A stretch of 64,000 nucleotides of DNA from Actinotalea sp. Marseille-Q4924 (GCF_916618755.1 NZ_CAKAKB010000001.1:372001-436000), one strand, 5' to 3'. Shown: positions 46,287-54,621, counted from the stretch's first letter. The notes: generated from the letters alone by a model not told the origin. Program-made: numbers and translations.

Positions 46287-46850
46287 TCAGGCCTGGCGGA
46301 TGGCCGAGATCTCGAGGGCGATCTTGACCGTGTCGGACACGAGGACGCCGCCGGTCTCGAGGGCCGCGTTCCAGGTGAGGCCGAAGTCCTTGCGGGAGAT
46401 CTCGGTCGCGGCGGAGAAGCCGGCGCGCGGGTTGCCGAACGGGTCGGTCGCGGTGCCGTTGAACTCGGTCTTCAGCTCGACCGACTTCGTGACGCCGTGG
46501 AGGGTGAGGTCGCCGGTGACGACGTAGTCGTCGCCCGCGGCGCGGACCGACGTCGAGGTGAAGGTCCACGTCGGGTAGGTCTCGACCTCGAAGAAGTCGG
46601 CGCTCTTGAGGTGGCCGTCGCGGTTGGCGTCGCGCGTGTCGATGGTGGCCGGGTCCAGCGTGGCGGCGACGGCGGAGACGGCGAGGTCGTCGCCGACGGT
46701 GATGGTGCCGTCGGTGATCGCGACGGTGCCGCGGACCTTGGCGATGCCCGCGTGGCGGACCGTGAAGGCCGCCTCGGAGTGCGAGGCGTCGATCGTCCAG
46801 GTGCCGGCGGTCAGGCCGTTCGGCAGGGTGGTGACGGTGGTCTCGGTCAT
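46287..46850 (-). CDS. YceI-family lipid-binding protein
   Basis: 187 residues. A YceI lipocalin-like beta barrel: GTWTIDASHSEAAFTVRHAG at the N-terminus, RGTVAITDGTITVGD, TIDTRDANRDGHLKSADFFE, LTLHGVTKSVELKTEF and a terminal KIALEISAIRQA. These bind polyisoprenoids or similar chains. No signal peptide is seen, as in most actinobacterial copies. It is divergent from a MarR gene, which probably regulates it through the palindromes between them. Confidence 0.92.
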   Translation of the reverse strand: MTETTVTTLPNGLTAGTWTIDASHSEAAFTVRHAGIAKVRGTVAITDGTITVGDDLAVSAVAATLDPATIDTRDANRDGHLKSADFFEVETYPTWTFTSTSVRAAGDDYVVTGDLTLHGVTKSVELKTEFNGTATDPFGNPRAGFSAATEISRKDFGLTWNAALETGGVLVSDTVKIALEISAIRQA

Positions 46851-46898
46851 GGCGGTTCCTCTCGGGCGGTGGTTCGGACGCCGCCGACGGCGGCTCCA

Positions 46899-46924
46899 AG
46901 TTGAAGCGTCAACTAACTAGTTGA
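46899..46924. promoter_or_regulatory. Overlapping palindromes between yceI and the MarR gene
   Basis: AGTTGA-AGCG-TCAACT (46899-46914) and TCAACTA-AC-TAGTTGA (46909-46924) share the TCAACT half-site, so three alternating half-sites lie in 26 bp. MarR dimers bind such AT-richer inverted repeats. TACACT at 46934-46939 could be the MarR -10. Confidence 0.65.
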
Positions 46925-47031
46925 TAGTTCTACTACACTGAGGGCGAGGGCGCAAGGCCCTGCAAGGAACCAGGGCCCCTGCCAGGGCGCACGGCCCCTG
47001 TTACGGTTCGGCGGCGGAGGAGGTGGACGGC

Positions 47032-47517
47032 ATGGCGGTGACGCCTGACGACCCGGGTACAGCGGGCACCCGTTGGCTCACGACGGAGCAGCAGCGGTGG
47101 TGGCGCGCGTACCTGCTGGGCACCGCCGCCCTCCAGGACGCCCTGAACCGGCAGCTCGACGCCGAGGCCGACATCTCCCTCAGCGAGTACGAGATCCTCG
47201 TCCGGCTCTCCGAGGCGCCCCGACGGACCGTCCGGATGTCCGAGCTCGCCGCGTCCGTCATGCACTCGCGCAGCCGCCTCACCCACACGGTGTCGCGCAT
47301 GGAGCGCCGGGGCCTCGTCGAGCGGCGCGCGTGCGAGGACGACGGCCGCGGCATCAACTGCGTGCTCACGCCGGCAGGCTTCGACCTCCTGGACCGCACC
47401 GCGCCAGGCCACGTGGGCGCCGTGCGCACCAACCTCGTGGACCTCCTCAGCGAGGAGGAGTTCCGCGTCCTGGGCCGCGTCATGGAGCGCATCGCCGAGG
47501 GCCCGCGCGAGGACTGA
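47032..47517 (+). CDS. MarR-family transcriptional regulator
   Basis: 161 residues. Winged helix-turn-helix: LSEYEILVRLSEAPRRTVRM, SELAASVMHSRSRLTHTVSR and MERRGLVERRACEDDGRGIN with the wing, then helical dimerisation ends. It has no obvious redox cysteine at the N-terminus, so ligand sensing is more likely than oxidation. ATG 47032 has GGAGGAGG 8 nt upstream. Divergent from yceI with shared operator palindromes, which suggests autoregulation. Confidence 0.92.
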   Translation: MAVTPDDPGTAGTRWLTTEQQRWWRAYLLGTAALQDALNRQLDAEADISLSEYEILVRLSEAPRRTVRMSELAASVMHSRSRLTHTVSRMERRGLVERRACEDDGRGINCVLTPAGFDLLDRTAPGHVGAVRTNLVDLLSEEEFRVLGRVMERIAEGPRED

Positions 47518-47570
47518 GACCCTCCTCACAGCCGTCCGACCCCACGCGCGCGATGAGCGAGACTGGGTGC

Positions 47571-48233
47571 ATGCCCACGACCACCGTCCACCTGCTGCGC
47601 CACGGCGAGGTGCACAACCCCGGCGGCGTGCTCTACGGCCGGCTCGACGGCTTCGCGCTCTCCGAGCGCGGTCGGGCCATGGCCGGCCGCGTCGCCGACC
47701 ACCTCGTCGGCTCCGGTCCCGCCGGGGCGGCGCGTCGCGACGTCGTCCACGTCGTCGCCTCGCCCCTGCAGCGCGCCCAGGAGACCGCCGCCCCCATCGC
47801 GGCCGCCTTCGAGCTCGAGGTCGCCACCGACGAGCGTCTGCTCGAGGCCGAGAACCGGTTCGAGGGCCTGACGTTCGGCGTCGGCGACGGCTCCCTGCGC
47901 CGCCCCTCGCACTGGCCGCTCCTGTGGAACCCCTTCCGTCCCTCCTGGGGCGAGCCGTACCGCGGTCAGGTCTCCCGCATGCTCGAGGCCGTCGCGACGG
48001 CGCGCGACGCCGCCCGGGGCCACGAGGCCGTCGTCGTCAGCCACCAGCTGCCGATCTGGGTGACGCGGCAGGCGCTCGAGGGCAAGCGGCTCTGGCACGA
48101 CCCGCGCAAGCGCGAGTGCACGGTCGCCTCCCTGACGTCCCTGCACTGGGACGACGACCGCTTCACGGGCGTGACCTACTCCGAGCCGTGCGCGGACCTC
48201 CTGCCGGACGCGCCGATCATCCCGGGGGCGTGA
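47571..48233 (+). CDS. Histidine phosphatase family protein
   Basis: 220 residues. Phosphoglycerate-mutase-like fold with the catalytic loop VHLLRHGEVHNPGGVLYGRL (RHG about residues 10-12), the second pair ASPLQRAQETAAPIA, catalytic Glu in LLEAENRFEGLTF and the C-terminal His in AVVVSHQLPIWVTRQALEGK. It probably dephosphorylates a small metabolite. It begins the gene run leading into cytochrome c maturation, with only 2 nt before the TlpA-like gene. Confidence 0.9.
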   Translation: MPTTTVHLLRHGEVHNPGGVLYGRLDGFALSERGRAMAGRVADHLVGSGPAGAARRDVVHVVASPLQRAQETAAPIAAAFELEVATDERLLEAENRFEGLTFGVGDGSLRRPSHWPLLWNPFRPSWGEPYRGQVSRMLEAVATARDAARGHEAVVVSHQLPIWVTRQALEGKRLWHDPRKRECTVASLTSLHWDDDRFTGVTYSEPCADLLPDAPIIPGA

Positions 48234-48235
48234 CC

Positions 48236-48832
48236 GTGACCCGTCGCCACCGGCTCGCCGCCCGCTGCGCCGCGGGCGCGCTCGCGGTCGTCGCGCTCGC
48301 GGGCTGCGCGCCGAGCGTCACCGGGGGCTGGACGGAGAGCGGCACGCAGGCCGGCTACGTCACCGGTGACGGCTCGGTGACGACGTGGCCGGTCGGTGAC
48401 CGTACCGGCCCGCTCGAGCTCACGGGCACGACCTACGACGGCGAGACGGTGGACCTCGCGCAGTGGCGCGGCGACGTCGTCGTCCTCAACACCTGGTACG
48501 CCGCGTGCCCGCCGTGCCGGGCCGAGGCGCCGGACCTCGCCGCGATCTCGCAGGACTACGCCGACGACGGCGTGCACCTCCTGGGGATCAACTCCCGCGA
48601 CGACGCCGGCAACGCGCTGGCCTTCGAGCGGACGTTCGAGGTGCCGTACCCGTCCGTGCACGACTCCGGCGGGGCGGCGCTCGCCGCCCTCCAGGGCGTC
48701 GTGCCGGTGCAGGCCGTGCCGACGACCGTCGTGCTGGATCGCGAGGGCAACGTCGCGGCCCGCATCCTCGGGCTCGCGGACGCGAGCACGCTGCGGACGC
48801 TCATCGACGACACCCTCGCCGAGGGCGCATGA
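48236..48832 (+). CDS. TlpA/ResA-like thiol-disulfide oxidoreductase lipoprotein
   Basis: About 198 residues. A lipoprotein signal ends in LAGC (Cys about 24). A TlpA/ResA thioredoxin fold follows, with VVVLNTWYAACPPCRAEAPD holding the CPPC active site and VPTTVVLDREGNVAARILG holding cis-Pro. It reduces apocytochrome c cysteines outside the membrane, using electrons from CcdA. GTG 48236 is used; GTG 48230 overlapping the previous stop is equally possible. Overlaps ccdA by 4 nt. Confidence 0.92.
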   Translation: MTRRHRLAARCAAGALAVVALAGCAPSVTGGWTESGTQAGYVTGDGSVTTWPVGDRTGPLELTGTTYDGETVDLAQWRGDVVVLNTWYAACPPCRAEAPDLAAISQDYADDGVHLLGINSRDDAGNALAFERTFEVPYPSVHDSGGAALAALQGVVPVQAVPTTVVLDREGNVAARILGLADASTLRTLIDDTLAEGA

Positions 48833-49647
48833 CCACAGCCGCGGTGGGCGTCGTCGCGGGCGTGGGTGACGTCTTCCAGACCACGGTGCTCAGCGGGTCG
48901 ATGCTGCTCGCGGTCCCGTTCGCCCTCGTCGCCGGCCTCGTCTCCTTCGCCTCCCCGTGCGTCCTGCCGCTCGTCCCCGGCTACCTCGGGTACGTCTCGG
49001 GGATGGCCGGCGCGCAGGGCGGCCGTGGTGGGGGCTCGGCCGGTGGCACGGCCACGCTCGTGCGGGTGGGTCGCGGGCGCGTCGTCGCGGGCGTGGGGCT
49101 GTTCGTGGCGGGGTTCACGGCGGTCTTCGTGCTGTTCGGCGTGCTGGCCGGCTCCCTCGGCGCGCTCGTCAACCAGTGGAGCGACCCGATCACGCGGGTG
49201 CTGGGCGTCGTCGTCGTCCTCATGGGGCTCGTCTTCCTCGGCTGGATGCCGTTCGCGCAGCGCGAGCGGCGCCTCCACCTCGCGCCCACCGCCGGCCTGT
49301 GGGGCGCGCCCCTGCTCGGCGTGGTGTTCGGCCTCGGCTGGGCCCCGTGCATCGGCCCGACGCTCGTCGCGGTCTACACGCTCGCGCTCGACGAGGCGTC
49401 GGCCGGACGCGGAGCGGTCCTCTCGGTGGCGTACTGCCTCGGGCTCGGGCTGCCGTTCCTCCTCATCGCCCTCGCCCTGGACCGGTCCTCGCGCGTCCTC
49501 CGCGTGCTGCGCGAGCGACGCCGGCTCATCCAGCAGGTCGGCGGCGCCGTGCTGGTCCTCGTCGGCCTCGCGCTGGTCAGCGGTCTGTGGACGGCGTGGA
49601 CGAGCTCCCTGCAGGGGCTCATCGGCGGCTTCGAGACGGTGGTGTGA
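48829..49647 (+). CDS. Cytochrome c biogenesis protein CcdA
   Basis: 272 residues with six transmembrane helices. The redox cysteines lie in VSFASPCVLPLVPGYLGYVS and GLGWAPCIGPTLVAVYTLAL, in the inverted-repeat halves. It moves electrons from cytoplasmic thioredoxin to the TlpA-like partner. The start overlaps the upstream stop and the next gene begins 2 nt after its stop, so the four maturation genes form a tight operon. Confidence 0.94.
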   Translation: MTTAAVGVVAGVGDVFQTTVLSGSMLLAVPFALVAGLVSFASPCVLPLVPGYLGYVSGMAGAQGGRGGGSAGGTATLVRVGRGRVVAGVGLFVAGFTAVFVLFGVLAGSLGALVNQWSDPITRVLGVVVVLMGLVFLGWMPFAQRERRLHLAPTAGLWGAPLLGVVFGLGWAPCIGPTLVAVYTLALDEASAGRGAVLSVAYCLGLGLPFLLIALALDRSSRVLRVLRERRRLIQQVGGAVLVLVGLALVSGLWTAWTSSLQGLIGGFETVV

Positions 49648-49648
49648 C

Positions 49649-51454
49649 GTGACCCCGGCGAACGCCCGCCCCGACGACGAGGCTCGCCCTGAGGGCGGCG
49701 TCCACCCCGGTGAGGCACTGCCCGACGACGACGCCGGCCGCGACCGCGACGCCGACCGCCTGGACCACCGGCCCGCGGACCACATGAGCGCGCCCGACCC
49801 GGCGCCGGGCGACGGGCCCGCCACGGCGACCCTCCCGACCCTCGGCCTGGTCGGGACGCTGCGCTGGACCTGGCGACAGCTCACGAGCATGCGCGTGGCG
49901 CTGATGCTCCTCATGCTCCTGGCGATCGTCTCCGTGCCGGGCTCCGTCCTGCCGCAGAAGCCCGTCGACCGTCCCGCGGTGGCGCGGTACATCGCCGAGA
50001 ACCCGACGCTCGGCCCGTGGCTGGACCGGCTCGGGTTCTTCGACGTCTACGCGTCCGTGTGGTTCTCCGCGGTCTACCTGCTGCTGTTCGTCTCGCTCGT
50101 CGGGTGCATCCTGCCGCGCACGCGGGTGCACCTGCGTGCGGTGCGCGCGCGGCCGCCCCGCACCCCCCGGCGCTTCGACCGGTTCGCCGTCCGCGGTGAG
50201 GTGGTGGTCACCGCCGCCCCGGACGACGTCGTCGCGGTCGCCCGTGAGGCGCTGCGCGGCCCGCTCCGTCTCGTGCCCCGCTTCCGTGTCGACGACGACG
50301 TCGAGCCGGGCGGCGTGCGGACCGTCTCCGCGGAGCGCGGGTACCTGCGGGAGACCGGGAACCTCGTGTTCCACCTCGCGCTCGTCGGCATCCTCGTGTC
50401 GGTCGCGACCGGCCAGCTGCTGCACTACCGGGGTCAGGCGCTCGTCGTCGAGGGTCGGGGCTTCGCGAACTCCGTGACGGACTACGACACGTTCGAGGCG
50501 GGCACGGCGTTCGACCCGCGGTCGCTCGTGCCGTTCACGCTGACGCTGGACCGGTTCACCTCGCGGTTCACGCCCGAGGCGCGGCCCCTGGACTTCCTGG
50601 CCGAGGTGACCGTGACGGAGCCGGGCGCGCCGCCGCGGGAGGCGGAGATCCGGGTGAACTCACCGCTGGGCGTCGGGGAGGCCAAGGTCTACCTCCAGGG
50701 CAACGGCTACGCGCCGGACGTCACCGTGCGCGACGCCGACGGAGAGGTGGCGTTCGCGGGGGCGGTGCCGTTCCTGCCGGAGGACCCCGTCTACACGTCC
50801 CGCGGCGTGGTCAAGGTCCCCGACGTCTCCACCGGGGAGCAGATCGGCCTCGTCGGCTATCTCCTGCCGACCGCCGAGGTGACCGAGGCGGGCGCGCGGT
50901 CCGTCTACCCGCAGCCGCTCGAACCGCTGCTGGTGCTCACCGTCTGGACGGGCGACCTCGGCCTCGACGACGGCGTGCCGCAGAACGTCTACGAGCTCGA
51001 CGACTCCGCGATGACGAACGTGCTCGACGCGGAGGGCCGTCCCGTCACGCTCTTCGTCCGGCCGGGCGAGACGGTCGACCTGCCGGACGGGCTCGGGTCC
51101 ATCACGTGGGAGGGGCTGCCGCGGTTCGTCGCCCTGGACCTGCGGCACGACCCCGCGCTCGTGTGGATCCTCGTCTCGTCCCTGCTCGCGCTCGCGGGCC
51201 TGTCGGTGTCGCTCTTCGCCCCCCGGCGGCGGCTCTGGCTCAGGATCGCTCCAGGTGAGGGACGTACAGTGGTGAGCGCTGCGGCGCTCGCACGCAGCGA
51301 CGACGTCGGGCTCCAGGGGGAGCTCGAGCGTCTCCTGGGGGCGGTGGGGGAGCGTTGCGGGGCCGGTGACCCGGACGGGGCCGAGCCCGCGGCGCACGAC
51401 GTGGACGACGACGCCCCGGCACGCGCCGGGGCCAGCGGAAGGCCTGACCTGTGA
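49649..51454 (+). CDS. resB: Cytochrome c biogenesis protein ResB
   Basis: 601 residues. Ccs1/ResB, half of the system II haem lyase. After a polar 60-residue N-terminus the pattern is TM helices at RVALMLLMLLAIVSVPGSVL and SVWFSAVYLLLFVSLVGCIL, a third at NLVFHLALVGILVSVATGQL, a long extracellular domain (about 270-520), then TM LVWILVSSLLALAGLSVSLF. The C-terminal 70 residues are charged and cytoplasmic. Works with CcsB to carry and attach haem. Confidence 0.94.
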   Translation: MTPANARPDDEARPEGGVHPGEALPDDDAGRDRDADRLDHRPADHMSAPDPAPGDGPATATLPTLGLVGTLRWTWRQLTSMRVALMLLMLLAIVSVPGSVLPQKPVDRPAVARYIAENPTLGPWLDRLGFFDVYASVWFSAVYLLLFVSLVGCILPRTRVHLRAVRARPPRTPRRFDRFAVRGEVVVTAAPDDVVAVAREALRGPLRLVPRFRVDDDVEPGGVRTVSAERGYLRETGNLVFHLALVGILVSVATGQLLHYRGQALVVEGRGFANSVTDYDTFEAGTAFDPRSLVPFTLTLDRFTSRFTPEARPLDFLAEVTVTEPGAPPREAEIRVNSPLGVGEAKVYLQGNGYAPDVTVRDADGEVAFAGAVPFLPEDPVYTSRGVVKVPDVSTGEQIGLVGYLLPTAEVTEAGARSVYPQPLEPLLVLTVWTGDLGLDDGVPQNVYELDDSAMTNVLDAEGRPVTLFVRPGETVDLPDGLGSITWEGLPRFVALDLRHDPALVWILVSSLLALAGLSVSLFAPRRRLWLRIAPGEGRTVVSAAALARSDDVGLQGELERLLGAVGERCGAGDPDGAEPAAHDVDDDAPARAGASGRPDL

Positions 51455-52506
51455 CTCTCGGCGAGCTCAGCCACATCATCGTCTGGGGCGCGACAGCGGC
51501 GTACGCCGTCGCGCTCCTCGCGTTCTCCTTCGACCTGGCGGGTCTGGCCGACCGCGTCGTCGCGACGCGGCGCGAGGGCGCGGCAGGCGTAGCGCGGACC
51601 GGTGCCCGCGGGACCGTCCCCGCCGCCGGGTCGTCGCGGGGCGCGGTCGGCACCGTGACCGCGGCACCGACGGTGACCGACGCCCGCGGCTCCGGCCGGG
51701 CCGCTCCGCCGGTCGGCGGGGCCGCGCCCCGGCGGGCGGCATCGATCGGCATGGCCGTCACCGTCGTCGGGCTCCTGCTGCACGTCGTCGGCACCGTCAC
51801 CCGTGGGCTGGCCGCCGGGCGGGTGCCCTGGGCCAACATGTACGAGTTCACCCTCGTCGGCACGCTCGTCGCGGTCGGCACGTTCGTGGTCCTGTGCCGC
51901 ACGCGCGACCTGCGGTTCCTCGGGGCGATCGTCCTCGGCCTGACGACCATCGCGCTCGGCGTCTCCCTCGTCGGCTTCTACGTCCCGGCGGCGGGGGTCG
52001 AACCGGCGCTGCAGAGCCCGTGGCTGGTCATCCACGTCTCCATCGCCACCATCGCGACCGGGCTGTTCACTGTGGCGTTCGCCGCGAGCGCGCTGCAGCT
52101 GCTCAAGGACTCCCGCGAGGCCCGGCTGGCCGCCGACGTCGCCCCCGCCGGCGGGCTGGGCGGGCCGTCGTGGCGCTGGCTGGACGTCCTGCCGTCGCTG
52201 CGCGACCTCGAGGCGCTGTCCTTCCGGATCAACGCCGTCGGCTTCGTCCTGTGGACGTTCACCATCATCGCCGGCGCGATCTGGGCCGAGGCCGCCTGGG
52301 GCCGGTACTGGGGGTGGGACCCCAAGGAGGTCTGGAGCTTCGTCGTCTGGGTCGTCTACGCGGCGTACCTGCACGCCCGCACGACCCGGGGCTGGTCCGG
52401 CCGCCGCGCCGCGTGGTTCGTGCTCGTGGGCTACGTGACCGTGATCTTCAACTTCACCGTCGTCAACCTGCTGTTCCAGGGCCTGCACTCCTACAGCGGC
52501 CTCTGA
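51451..52506 (+). CDS. ccsB: Cytochrome c maturation haem lyase CcsB (CcsA/ResC)
   Basis: 351 residues with about eight transmembrane helices. The haem-handling tryptophan-rich motif is EAAWGRYWGWDPKEVWSFVV, flanked by conserved His positions (LLLHVVGTVTRGLAAGRVPW; WLVIHVSIATIATG). A 55-residue Ala/Gly-rich cytoplasmic insert follows the first helix. GTG overlaps the resB stop. Last gene of the maturation operon; the repeat block begins 79 nt later. Confidence 0.94.
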   Translation: MTLGELSHIIVWGATAAYAVALLAFSFDLAGLADRVVATRREGAAGVARTGARGTVPAAGSSRGAVGTVTAAPTVTDARGSGRAAPPVGGAAPRRAASIGMAVTVVGLLLHVVGTVTRGLAAGRVPWANMYEFTLVGTLVAVGTFVVLCRTRDLRFLGAIVLGLTTIALGVSLVGFYVPAAGVEPALQSPWLVIHVSIATIATGLFTVAFAASALQLLKDSREARLAADVAPAGGLGGPSWRWLDVLPSLRDLEALSFRINAVGFVLWTFTIIAGAIWAEAAWGRYWGWDPKEVWSFVVWVVYAAYLHARTTRGWSGRRAAWFVLVGYVTVIFNFTVVNLLFQGLHSYSGL

Positions 52507-52584
52507 GCCCGGACCACGGAGCCCTGAGCGGCACGGCGCCGCTAGCGGTCGCGGACGGGTCGTCACCGAGCGCCATCGTGGGTC

Positions 52585-52761
52585 GCGGATCGCCGAGACG
52601 TCGACGTCCGCGACCGGGATCGCCGAATCGTCGAAGTGTGCGACGGAGGCTGACCGGCGGGCGCTGACGGGGCCTCGCTCGGTGGCATCGGTGGGGGCCG
52701 CGCGGATCGCCGAGACGTCGAGAACCGCGACGCGGATCGCCGAGACGTCGAGATCTGCGAC
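52585..52761. repeat. 30-bp repeat in two tandem dimers
   Basis: Four 30-bp units in one orientation: 52585-52614 with 52615-52644 in direct tandem, a 57-bp spacer, then 52702-52731 with 52732-52761. The minus-strand core is TCGACGTCTCGGCGATCC, preceded by GTCGC and a variable six-base stretch. Unit ends are partly complementary (TCGCGGA at 52583-52589 with TCCGCGA at 52607-52613), so each unit can fold. Unit 2 is the most diverged. It lies between ccsB and the DUF4229 gene. Confidence 0.85.
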
Positions 52762-52815
52762 GGTGCGGTGGCCGGACGCGGTGGCCCGGCACGGTGGCAC
52801 GGCCTCGGAGAGGCC

Positions 52816-53109
52816 TCAGGCCGTGCGGTCCTGGTCGGTGCGCAGGCGCTCGGCGACGGCGTCCTCCGCCGCCTCGTCCTCCTCGACCGCCCGGGCGAGG
52901 CGCGAACGGCCCTCACGACGCCCCGCTCGCTCGGCCATCCACGCGCCGGCGGCGTCGCGCTGCCGACCGAAGACGACGTACGACAGCCCGAACGCGACGA
53001 CCGCCGCCACGAGCGGGACGAGCCAGCCCCGCGCACCCACGAGGAGCAGCAGGCCGAGGGCGGCTCCGAAGAGCGCCAGGCGGAGCAGGGAGTAGGTCAC
53101 GACCGGCAC
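52816..53109 (-). CDS. DUF4229 small membrane protein
   Basis: 97 residues. Two hydrophobic helices (YSLLRLALFGAALGLLLLVG and LVPLVAAVVAFGLSYVVFG) followed by an Arg/Glu-rich cytoplasmic tail. This is the actinobacterial DUF4229 pattern, usually beside menaquinone or ccs genes. Function is unknown. The GTG at 53109 is supported by TACGCT 6 nt upstream. Divergent from the PLDc_N gene. Confidence 0.82.
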   Translation of the reverse strand: MPVVTYSLLRLALFGAALGLLLLVGARGWLVPLVAAVVAFGLSYVVFGRQRDAAGAWMAERAGRREGRSRLARAVEEDEAAEDAVAERLRTDQDRTA

Positions 53110-53115
53110 TCAGCA

Positions 53116-53141
53116 AGCGTACGGCCGCACCGGCTTACCCT
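53116..53141. promoter_or_regulatory. Divergent pair of leaderless -10 candidates
   Basis: TACGCT on the minus strand (53116-53121) serves the DUF4229 gene, and TACCCT on the plus strand (53136-53141) the PLDc_N gene. Each ends 6 nt before its start codon, so the whole divergent promoter region is under 40 bp. Confidence 0.4.
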
Positions 53142-53147
53142 GGTCCC

Positions 53148-53645
53148 ATGGGCCGAGTCCTGGTGTACGTGGTACCCGTCGCGCTGGCGATCTACGCCGT
53201 GATCGACCTCTGGCGGAGCCGCCCCGAGGAACGCGCCGGTGTGCACCCCGTGCTGTGGGGCCTGATCATCGTCCTGGTCCCCGTGCTCGGGCCGGTCGCG
53301 TGGATCCTCACGAGCCTCTACCTGCGCTCCCAGCAGCGCGCTGCCGGCGGCCCCACGCGGTCCGCCACGCCCCCGACGCGTCCCGGGCGCCCCGTGCCCC
53401 GACGCCGCCCGGGCCCGGTCGCGCCCGACGACGACCCGGACTTCCTGTGGCGGCTGGAGCGCGAGCGTCGTCGGCGCGAGCAGGGCGGCCCCGCCGGCTC
53501 CTCCGGCGCCGCAGGACCGATGCTGCCCCCCGACGGCGGGCCCACGCCGACCGACGCGGGCGACGACGACGGCCCCGGCGGTCCGAGCGGTCGGGGCACC
53601 GGCCGCGACGCCGGCGCCGGCAAGGACGACGACGGCCGGGGCTGA
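53148..53645 (+). CDS. PLDc_N-domain membrane protein
   Basis: 165 residues. Two N-terminal helices (VLVYVVPVALAIYAVIDLW; VLWGLIIVLVPVLGPVAWIL) with the phospholipase-D-nuclease N-terminal (PLDc_N) motif between them, as in regulator-like small membrane proteins. The rest is a Pro/Arg/Gly/Asp-rich disordered tail. ATG 53148 follows TACCCT by 6 nt. A 13-nt stretch around its stop codon (53634-53646) is repeated at 53652-53664. Confidence 0.82.
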   Translation: MGRVLVYVVPVALAIYAVIDLWRSRPEERAGVHPVLWGLIIVLVPVLGPVAWILTSLYLRSQQRAAGGPTRSATPPTRPGRPVPRRRPGPVAPDDDPDFLWRLERERRRREQGGPAGSSGAAGPMLPPDGGPTPTDAGDDDGPGGPSGRGTGRDAGAGKDDDGRG

Positions 53646-53702
53646 CAGGAGGGCCGGGGCTGACGACGGCTGCGTCCAGGGTGGCGCGCGGCGCCGAGCC
53701 CG

Positions 53703-54572
53703 TCAGATGGCCAGTCCGAGGCCCAGCACGAGGCCGAAACCGAGCTCCAGCAGGCCGGTGCCGGCCAGCACGGGCTTGAGCAGGATGCCCCTCGCTCCGA
53801 GCAGCACGGTGGCCGCCAGCACGCCGGCCGGGAAGCCCAGCAGCAGCACGAGGGCGGCCCACGGCGACGCGAACGCGCAGATCGCGCCCAGGCCGATGGG
53901 CAGGGTGACGAGCACGGCGTAGACCCGTCGGGCGCGGTGGTCGCCCAGCCGCACCGCGAGGGTGCGTTTGCCCGCGAGGACGTCGGTCGGGATGTCCCGC
54001 AGGTTGTTCACCATGAGCAGGGCGCACGCGAGGAGGCCGATCGCGACCGCGCCCACCACGGCCGCCCAGGAGACGCCGTCGGTCTGCGTGTAGGTGGTGC
54101 CGAGCGTCGCGACGAGGCCGAAGAACACGAACACCCCGACCTCGCCCAGGCCGCGGTAGCCGTACGGCGTGCGGCCGCCGGTGTAGGTCCACGCGGCAGC
54201 GACGGCGACGGCGCCGACGGCGAGGAGCCACCAGTGCCCGCTGAGCGCGACCAGGGCCAGGCCGAGCAGCGCCGCGACGCCGAAGGCGACGAACGCCGCC
54301 GTGCGCACCTGCGACGGTCGCGCCGCGCCGGAGGCGGTGAGCCGCATCGGTCCGACCCGGTCGAGGTCGGTGCCGCGGACGCCGTCGGAGTAGTCGTTGG
54401 CGTAGTTCACGCCGACCTGGAGGGCCAGTGCCACGCCCGCCGCCAGCAGGGCCCGGCCCGCGTGCGCCGCGCCCATCTCGGCGGCCGCTCCCGTGCCGAC
54501 GGCGACGGGGGCGATCGCGGCCGGCAGGGTGCGCAGCCGCGCGCCCTCGAGCCACTCGGCGGTCGTGGCCAT
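53703..54572 (-). CDS. menA: 1,4-Dihydroxy-2-naphthoate polyprenyltransferase
   Basis: 289 residues. UbiA-fold membrane enzyme joining a polyprenyl chain to dihydroxynaphthoate in menaquinone synthesis. The first Asp-rich site is VNYANDYSDGVRGTDLDRVG and the second is NNLRDIPTDVLAGKRTLAVR; eight or nine helices surround them. GGAGGACG lies 8 nt before the ATG. It lies 49 nt after menE on the same strand. Confidence 0.95.
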   Translation of the reverse strand: MATTAEWLEGARLRTLPAAIAPVAVGTGAAAEMGAAHAGRALLAAGVALALQVGVNYANDYSDGVRGTDLDRVGPMRLTASGAARPSQVRTAAFVAFGVAALLGLALVALSGHWWLLAVGAVAVAAAWTYTGGRTPYGYRGLGEVGVFVFFGLVATLGTTYTQTDGVSWAAVVGAVAIGLLACALLMVNNLRDIPTDVLAGKRTLAVRLGDHRARRVYAVLVTLPIGLGAICAFASPWAALVLLLGFPAGVLAATVLLGARGILLKPVLAGTGLLELGFGLVLGLGLAI

Positions 54573-54621
54573 GCGTCGTCCTCCTGTGGTCGTGCTCGTC
54601 AGCGCGCAGGCGAGGCGGGGT

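Noticed and set aside
50989-52584. Long minus-strand frame antisense to resB and ccsB
   Set aside because: Composition is low-complexity Arg/Gly/Asp/Pro with no domain. The opposite strand carries intact, conserved cytochrome c maturation genes.
52585-52761. CRISPR array
   Set aside because: Units within each dimer are contiguous with no spacers, there are only four, and no cas genes are in the window.
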